This document shows, piece by piece, positions 6,405-7,352 of a stretch of DNA of 7,352 nt. The notes beneath the pieces are model-generated. The model was given only the letters and a program-made list of their open reading frames with translations. It was not told the origin of the DNA and did not search any database. The DNA is from Hyphomicrobiales bacterium (lineage in GTDB: Bacteria > Pseudomonadota > Alphaproteobacteria > Parvibaculales > Parvibaculaceae). The stretch's first letter is position 1. Every line of letters starts with the position of its first letter. Both the position numbers and the translations under genes were made by a program. Location of the stretch: NCBI GenBank assembly GCA_015655095.1, contig JAATFR010000144.1, forward strand, positions 1 to 7,352, read 5' to 3'.

Positions 6405-7300
6405 GCGCGTGGCAGAGCATCATATTGACGCCAAGGCTTTCTGATCGCGCTATTCTGTCCGCTTCCAGCGCCGCTCCAGCCATGGCTGTGAAAAACCTGC
6501 AACGAAAGCAACCCGGCGCGGCGTGGCGACCTACGGGCCTGACGCCCTGGGTTGCGGCGGACCTGCGCTCGGACCAGCCCGTTTCAACTGTTGCGATTAT
6601 CACACTTAACGCCTCGCCATCGGGCCAATGGCGCATTCGTGGCGCGGCGCTCGCGGGCAATCTCCTTTCGGCACCGGACTACCTCAGCGAATGGCTGCCG
6701 CTGCGCCCGGTCGGTGCAACCGACGACTGGCCCATGTATCTGGCCTGGCATTCCGTCGCCTCGGAACGGGCCATTGACTACCTGGTGACGCAGACGGGCG
6801 AGAGGATCGTGACGCAGGAGGGGGCCTATCTTGTCGCCTCGGCGCTTGGCGATGGTTCTCTTGAGCCCCTTCGCTACTGGCGTGTCGATTTCAGCGATCC
6901 TGATAATGCTGACGGTTTTTTGGATGTGGGGCGGCTTTATCTCTCGCAGGAACTGCCTTTCTCTCTCGGGCCAATTTATGGGCTTTCCATCGGCTATACG
7001 ACGCAGACGAAAAAGAACAGGTCTGTGGGCGGACAGCGCTATTCTGTCGATGCGCCGAGCGAGCGGCTGTTTGATTTCGAGATCAATTTCGCGACCGAAG
7101 ACGAGATGTTGGGCGCGGCGCTTGAGGTGGACCTGACCCGGGGCACGTCGAAAGACATTATCGCCATTCTGAACCGCCACGCCAGCGCATGGCAGGCGCA
7201 AAAGATTATCTACGGCGAGTTCGCCGGGCTCACGGGCGCGACAGTGCCGGTGCCTGACGGATGGAACAAGCGATACCAGATCGAGGAGCTTCTGCCGTGA
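6401..7300 (+). CDS. Tail-tip protein with probable discoidin-like beta-sandwich domain
   Basis: This 299-aa protein is of unknown exact function. Residues about 38-105 (AWRPTGLTPWVAADL then VSTVAIITLNASPSGQWRIRG) and 159-182 (YWRVDFSDPDNADGFLDVGR) read like the two ends of an F5/8-type C (galactose-binding-like) beta sandwich, as found in phage tail proteins that bind sugars or other virion proteins. Between them, about 106-152, lies an apparent insertion with an eight-residue near-repeat, VTQTGERI / VTQEGAYL (129-144). The C-terminal part (about 189-299) has alternating strands and a helix with DFEINFATEDEM (225-236) and a Trp/Tyr-rich end, and could form a separate tail-tip domain. No catalytic motif, signal peptide or membrane segment is visible. 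The start overlaps the previous stop as ATGA and has TGAGG at 6389-6393 seven bases upstream. It may be a distal tail protein or an accessory receptor-binding component; the sequence does not decide. Confidence 0.6.
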   Translation: MSAWQSIILTPRLSDRAILSASSAAPAMAVKNLQRKQPGAAWRPTGLTPWVAADLRSDQPVSTVAIITLNASPSGQWRIRGAALAGNLLSAPDYLSEWLPLRPVGATDDWPMYLAWHSVASERAIDYLVTQTGERIVTQEGAYLVASALGDGSLEPLRYWRVDFSDPDNADGFLDVGRLYLSQELPFSLGPIYGLSIGYTTQTKKNRSVGGQRYSVDAPSERLFDFEINFATEDEMLGAALEVDLTRGTSKDIIAILNRHASAWQAQKIIYGEFAGLTGATVPVPDGWNKRYQIEELLP

Positions 7301-7352
7301 CTTATTCCATCGGCGCGCGCGTCAAGGAAACCACGACGACGACCGGGACGGG
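7297..7352 (+). CDS. Start of a further tail gene, truncated by the window end
   Basis: GTG 7297 overlaps the preceding TGA as GTGA and is preceded by GAGGAG at 7283-7288, eight bases upstream. Eighteen codons are visible, giving VTYSIGARVKETTTTTGT (first residue read as Met in the protein), followed by an incomplete glycine codon, with no stop. An ARVKE segment followed by a Thr-rich run and Gly resembles the N-termini of phage structural proteins encoded near the tail tip. The overlap, good ribosome binding site and unchanged strand support a real coupled gene. Function cannot be assigned from this fragment. Confidence 0.65.
   Translation, partial: MTYSIGARVKETTTTTGT

Noticed and set aside
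1..7352. A defence system, toxin-antitoxin pair, retroelement, CRISPR array or other new system
   Set aside because: Nearly every base belongs to tail morphogenesis genes on one strand. The only gene-free stretches are 48, 97 and 9 bases long, and no repeat-spacer pattern, reverse transcriptase motif, nuclease motif or small RNA gene was recognised.

Overview
This window is a slice of the late structural region of a tailed phage or prophage, and it encodes tail morphogenesis only. All genes lie on the + strand and are packed tightly. The long, flexible-tail (siphovirus-like) plan is inferred from the order tail tube protein, frameshifted chaperone pair, very long tape measure protein, then tail-tip proteins. 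High GC, GC-rich third positions and the style of the chaperone and tape measure proteins suggest an alphaproteobacterial host such as a rhizobial or sphingomonad-type bacterium. That assignment is by resemblance only; the window has no taxonomic marker, integrase, attachment site, tRNA or host gene.

Layout. Positions 1-24 hold an intrinsic terminator from the end of an upstream gene outside the window. The tail tube (major tail) protein follows at 49-519. The longest gene-free stretch, 520-616 (97 bases), carries a perfect 14-base palindrome, a strong GC hairpin followed by a short T run, and three CCTGAC copies able to pair with the hairpin loop. The tail assembly chaperone locus is at 617-1248: an upstream frame (617-985) and a downstream frame (982-1248) joined by a canonical A AAA AAC -1 slippery heptamer at 973-979. 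The tape measure protein is at 1258-4776 (1172 aa). A 543-aa tail hub/baseplate-like protein (4773-6404) and a 299-aa tail-tip protein with a probable discoidin-like fold (6401-7300) follow. The first 18 codons of another tail gene start at GTG 7297 and run off the end.

How the genes work together. The chaperone proteins are expected to coat the tape measure protein and recruit tail tube subunits. The tube polymerises around the tape measure, whose length sets tail length. The 543-aa and 299-aa proteins, with the truncated downstream product, probably build the tip that initiates assembly and contacts the host. The last four genes overlap by four bases at each junction (ATGA, ATGA, GTGA), which points to translational coupling.

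I found no defence system, CRISPR array, mobile element, RNA gene or clearly new system. The most informative non-coding signals are the recoding site and the structured leader between the tail tube and chaperone genes. The least described proteins are the two tail-tip proteins.
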